Assembly: GCF_023159225.1 (NCBI RefSeq)
Contig: NC_063171.1
Location: 39,897,378-39,961,377 of the forward strand
DNA from: Perognathus longimembris pacificus
Lineage: Eukaryota; Chordata; Mammalia; Rodentia; Heteromyidae
Direction of reading: 5' to 3'
Length of the DNA stretch: 64,000 nucleotides
The notes under the pieces were generated by a model. The model saw only the letters and a list, made by a program, of their open reading frames with translations, was not told where the DNA came from and did not search any database. Each line of letters opens with the position of its first letter. Position 1 is the first letter of the stretch. The position numbers and the translations under genes are program-made. Below, one piece after another: positions 36,271 to 64,000 of the stretch.

Positions 36271-37380
36271 AGCGGCTTAGGTAAGAGGCGGTGTTAGTAA
36301 GCGACCAACGCCCGCCCGTGATCTCAATTGGGGCGGAGAGGCTGGGGCGTCGCGAGTTGGAGAGACCTCAGGAAACATGTGTGGGTAATCATGGCAGTCG
36401 GTGTCAATCCTGTCATCCTAAATTCCCTGGGCTAGGACAGGAGAAAGTCCTGGGTTCCAAGCCTTTGGGGGAGAGGGGGAGAATTCTGTATTGCCTGGAT
36501 TTCCATATCGATTGCCATTATTTTTACCCATTTCTGAGACCAAAATAATAATAATTACGGAAAAATGTCTTGAACTTTAAAACTGATGAAAGACCATATC
36601 TGTAGATGGTTGCCCAGCTCTGAAATTTTGCTAAAAATCTTTAATTATACACATAAAGTTGACATTTGAGGTGTGTTAAATTTTTTTTTTAACTTTTTCT
36701 TTTTGCACCGAAAAGTGCTTTACTCAGTGTTGACTTTTCCACTTTAATGAGCTTCTTAGGAAAGGAGGGAAGGGCAAACCAAAACATCTATTCCTGAAGG
36801 CCAAAAGGAGGACACAGGTGAAACTTGTGGAGACACAATAACTTCTGAAGACTTTCTTGTATTTATTTTTTTGCCAGTCCTGGGCCTTGAACTCAGGGCC
36901 TGAGCACTGTCCCTGGCTTCTTTTTGCTCAAGGCTAGCACTCTGCCACTTAAGTCACAGCACCACTTCTGGCTTTTTCTGTGTATGTGGTGCTGAGGAAT
37001 CGAACCCAGGGCTTCATGTATGCTAGGCAAGCACTGTACCGCCAAACCACATCCCCAGCCCTCCTCCCTGTTTTTAATAAGATTGCCCTGTGGGGGGCTG
37101 GGAATATGGCCTAGGGGCAAGAGTGCTTGCCTCCTATACATGAGGCCCTGGGTTCGATTCCTGAGCACCACATATATAGAAAATGGCCAGAAGTGGCGCT
37201 GTGACTCAAGTGGAGGAGTGCTACCCTTGAGTAAAAAGAAGCCAGAGACGGTGCTCAGGCCCTGAGTCCAAGGCCCAGGACTGGCAAAAAAATAAATAAA
37301 TAAATAAAAGATTGCCCTGTGGGTAGAGAAAACGAACTGGTTCCTTTCATTTTTTTTTCCTCCAATAAAAGACGTACTTA
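36270..37380. other. Spacer between the divergent genes, with two opposed SINEs
   Basis: 36270-36860 is unique, mostly moderate-GC sequence. A reverse ID-ID SINE lies at about 36870-37063 and a forward one at about 37095-37295. The forward copy has 15-base flanking duplications AGATTGCCCTGTGGG (37081-37095 and 37309-37323) and an AAAT-rich tail. These insertions lengthen the space between the SYT11 and GON4L promoters. Confidence 0.8.
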
Positions 37381-37392
37381 CGCTGTAGCTTC

Positions 37393-37560
37393 ATTGGCCC
37401 TCAACCAACATGGCGTCTGGGGTTTGGCGCATGCGCCTTGGTGCCCTGAGTGGCCGCGCTCCTAGACTCGGGGGCGCGCACGACAGTCGCTGCCGTTGCC
37501 TGACTTCCGGTGGTGCGGAAGCTGAGTTTCCGCGGGATCCGGCGGGCCTGTGATGGTACT
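37393..37560 (+). promoter_or_regulatory. GON4L: GON4L promoter and untranslated exon 1 region
   Basis: TATA-less, CpG-rich. In order: inverted CCAAT box (ATTGG 37393-37397), YY1-like AACATGGCGTC (37407-37417), perfect NRF1 palindrome GCGCATGCGC (37427-37436), and ETS-type ACTTCCGG (37503-37510). This is a typical housekeeping promoter. The first exon is untranslated because the coding ATG is in the next exon. Its donor is probably one of the GT dinucleotides just after 37550 (for example ATG/GTACTG at 37556), but several are possible. Confidence 0.6.
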
Positions 37561-39145
37561 GGGCGGTGTGTGGTGGGCGGGAAGAGGCGGGTGGGACCTG
37601 AGGCTCTGGGATCGGGGGTGTCCAGGACCAGGGGCTTCTGGTCTGAAGGCTGGCGCGGGGTGCAGAACCTGAGCTAGAGGTGCGAAGGTGTTAAACCGGT
37701 AGTGCGGACTTGGGCCAGCGCTCCGGCCGGTGTGGAAACCGGTGCTAGGGGCCCTTTTGGAAATGCTTTCTCCGGAGTGGGACGCGGGGGGCAGCCTTCG
37801 AGTTTAGCATTCATTCGCCCTGTAGGGCTGACTTTGGTTCCCAGAGTGTCAGGTTTTTCCAGCCCTTGCTGTGTTGGAAGCACTTTGAGCCGATTCCCCA
37901 CACACTGCTGTCTGAATAGCAAGCAGCTGTCAGTCTGTCCTTCCTCCCTCCCTCCTTTCCTTCCTTCCCTCCCTCCCTCCTTCCTCTTCTTTCTCATTGT
38001 GGGCCTCATGCATGCTAGGCAAGCACTCTACCGCTAAGCTATGTTCCCAGCCCCTTCAAGCCCACTTTAAATTCATTTGTTTATTCAGGGAACATTCTCT
38101 GACTATCTACAGTACCCCAACACTGTTGGATAATAGGGGCCTTAGTTGAAGGACTCCTTTTTCTCAACATAGTTTTGGAAGGTGGATACAGACAAGTAAT
38201 GAGGTACTATAAAAGTGCTAAGTACTGTAAAAGGTTTGCCAACAGGTTCACTAAGATATATAATGTTCTCTGTTTTAGGTCAATATTGCCCTTAAAATTT
38301 GGCAACTAGAACTGAAGAGTCCAGAAGTAACGTAGTAGTAAGAACAGTAGAACTCTCTTTTTCAACACATTTCTGCTAACATAGTCTGTTTAACTGCATT
38401 TTGCTTTTGGATTGTTTATGTTAATGGAAATACTTGTTTATGAAAACACCAATAGCAAGTGTTTGTTGATTATTTAATATCTAATTAGTAGGTGCTATTT
38501 TAACTTACGTTTCTTGAACTGGTACTAGGGCTGGAGAACTCAGTGCTCTGCCACTTGAGCCACAACTCCACTTCTGGCTTTTGTCTGGTTAATCGGAAAT
38601 AAGTGTGTCTTGAATTGTATGCCCTGGCTGGCTTTGAACCACAATCCTCAGATCTCAGCCTCTTGAGAAGTTAGGATTGCAGGTATGAACCATGGGTGCC
38701 TGGCCTTTATTTCATTTTACAGCTCAACAAACAGATTCAAATTAAGTTATTTATGCAAGGTCACAAAGCTAGAAAGAAATTGACTTAGGAAACAAGTTCA
38801 GAGAGTTTGAGTTCATATACTGCTATTAGTGTCATGCATATTCTCTTTTTGATGGTAATAGTACAAGCTTACACTAATGACTTACTCTTGTATTCTTGTA
38901 CTCTTGGCTCTGAGCCAAGAACAATTACTGTTATTATTCTTTCTTAAGATAGAAACACAAGTTTTGGGAAATTGAGACATGTAGAAGTTGAGTTGGAATT
39001 TTAACTCATTCTAATCATTGTTTCTCATCTTTCCTTCAAAGGAATAGTGGGCAAGTTGAACATGAATGAAATGAAAGGCTAATTGAGAAAAAGTTATTAC
39101 CGTTATTCATATGAAGATGATAAGCACTTGCTTTTATCCTTTTAG
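37560..39145 (+). other. GON4L: GON4L intron 1
   Basis: The first 300 bases remain GC-rich. A CCTT/CCCT-rich run (about 37940-37985) leads into a partial reverse ID SINE (about 38005-38055). An L2-like piece follows (about 38070-38180) and a reverse B1-ID SINE lies at about 38515-38705. MIR-like sequence in reverse is at about 38710-38830 and possibly 38930-39010. The intron ends with CTTTTATCCTTTTAG. Confidence 0.65.
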
Positions 39146-39146
39146 G

Positions 39147-39170
39147 ATGGATCAAAAGTGGGACATTTAA
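39147..39170 (+). CDS. Seven-codon upstream ORF of GON4L
   Basis: ATG at 39147, the second base of exon 2, opens MDQKWDI and stops with TAA at 39168-39170, one base before the GON4L ATG at 39172. If exon 1 joins here, ribosomes meet this ATG first. Its context (G at +4, purine at -3 depending on exon 1) could allow use. Such a short uORF could lower or gate GON4L translation. Expression is inferred. Confidence 0.5.
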   Translation: MDQKWDI

Positions 39171-39171
39171 A

Positions 39172-63784
<24,613 letters not shown>

Positions 63785-64000
63785 GTAAGTGATTTTTGTT
63801 CATAGTTATTATCCATTGTATTATGTTTGATGAATATTTATTAGTTGGAAGTTTAATAAATTGAATTGTGGCCCAGTATGGTGACATATGCTTGTAGTTT
63901 AAGTTAAAAGCTTAAGGTAATTAAGTTTAAGCTATTTGGGAAGTTAATGTAAAAGTATCTGTTGGACACACAAGTTTGAGGCCAGCCTGTATGATATAGG
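63785..64000 (+). other. GON4L: Start of GON4L intron 11
   Basis: Intronic sequence with a B1-like SINE fragment from about 63868 to the window end. Confidence 0.6.

Overview
The window is mammalian nuclear DNA, most likely from a rodent of the pocket mouse / kangaroo rat group. The host call is an inference from the interspersed repeats. Hundreds of bases at a time are made of two dimeric SINE types: an ID(tRNA-Ala)-like head joined to a second ID-like monomer, and a B1(7SL)-like head joined to the same second monomer. Geomyoid rodents are known for dimeric ID-type SINEs. There are no bacterial operons; coding sequence is short exons with GT-AG introns.

Two genes sit head to head. SYT11 (synaptotagmin-11) is on the minus strand and complete: coding exons 35817-35784, 27231-26405, 12238-12118 and 10976-10666 join in frame to 430 codons. 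Its 3' UTR probably runs to about 7300. GON4L is on the plus strand and partial: an untranslated first exon lies near 37.44-37.56 kb, and ten coding exons (39172-39673 to 63592-63784) give about 548 N-terminal residues before the window ends inside intron 11. The order and head-to-head arrangement match human 1q22 (GON4L-SYT11), which supports both names. The start regions, about 1.3-1.6 kb apart, are GC-rich with CpGs. The GON4L side has NRF1-, YY1- and ETS-like sites; the SYT11 side has GC boxes, repeated TTCCGAA motifs and two CRE-like sites in the first intron.

Layout: 1-3390 is intergenic and SINE-dense. 3391-6199 is a compact endogenous retrovirus (minus strand) with two LTRs that I read as identical, a tRNA-Pro primer site, a tandem-repeat leader, a captured SINE and only an integrase tail of pol. 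6205-7300 is SINEs. 7300-36.2 kb is SYT11 with repeat-filled introns, including a solo LTR inserted into a SINE at 20260-20583. 36.2-37.4 kb is the shared upstream spacer with two opposed SINEs. 37.4-64.0 kb is the 5' part of GON4L.

I found no CRISPR array, tRNA/rRNA gene or new protein-coding system. The most notable items are the young non-autonomous retrovirus carrying a SINE, the solo LTR, a helically phased pair of perfect CArG boxes beside SYT11 exon 3, a minimal uORF ending one base before the GON4L start, and the repeated link between SINE tails and long microsatellites. Coordinates of exons were read from splice signals and reading frame; SINE boundaries are approximate to about 10 bases.
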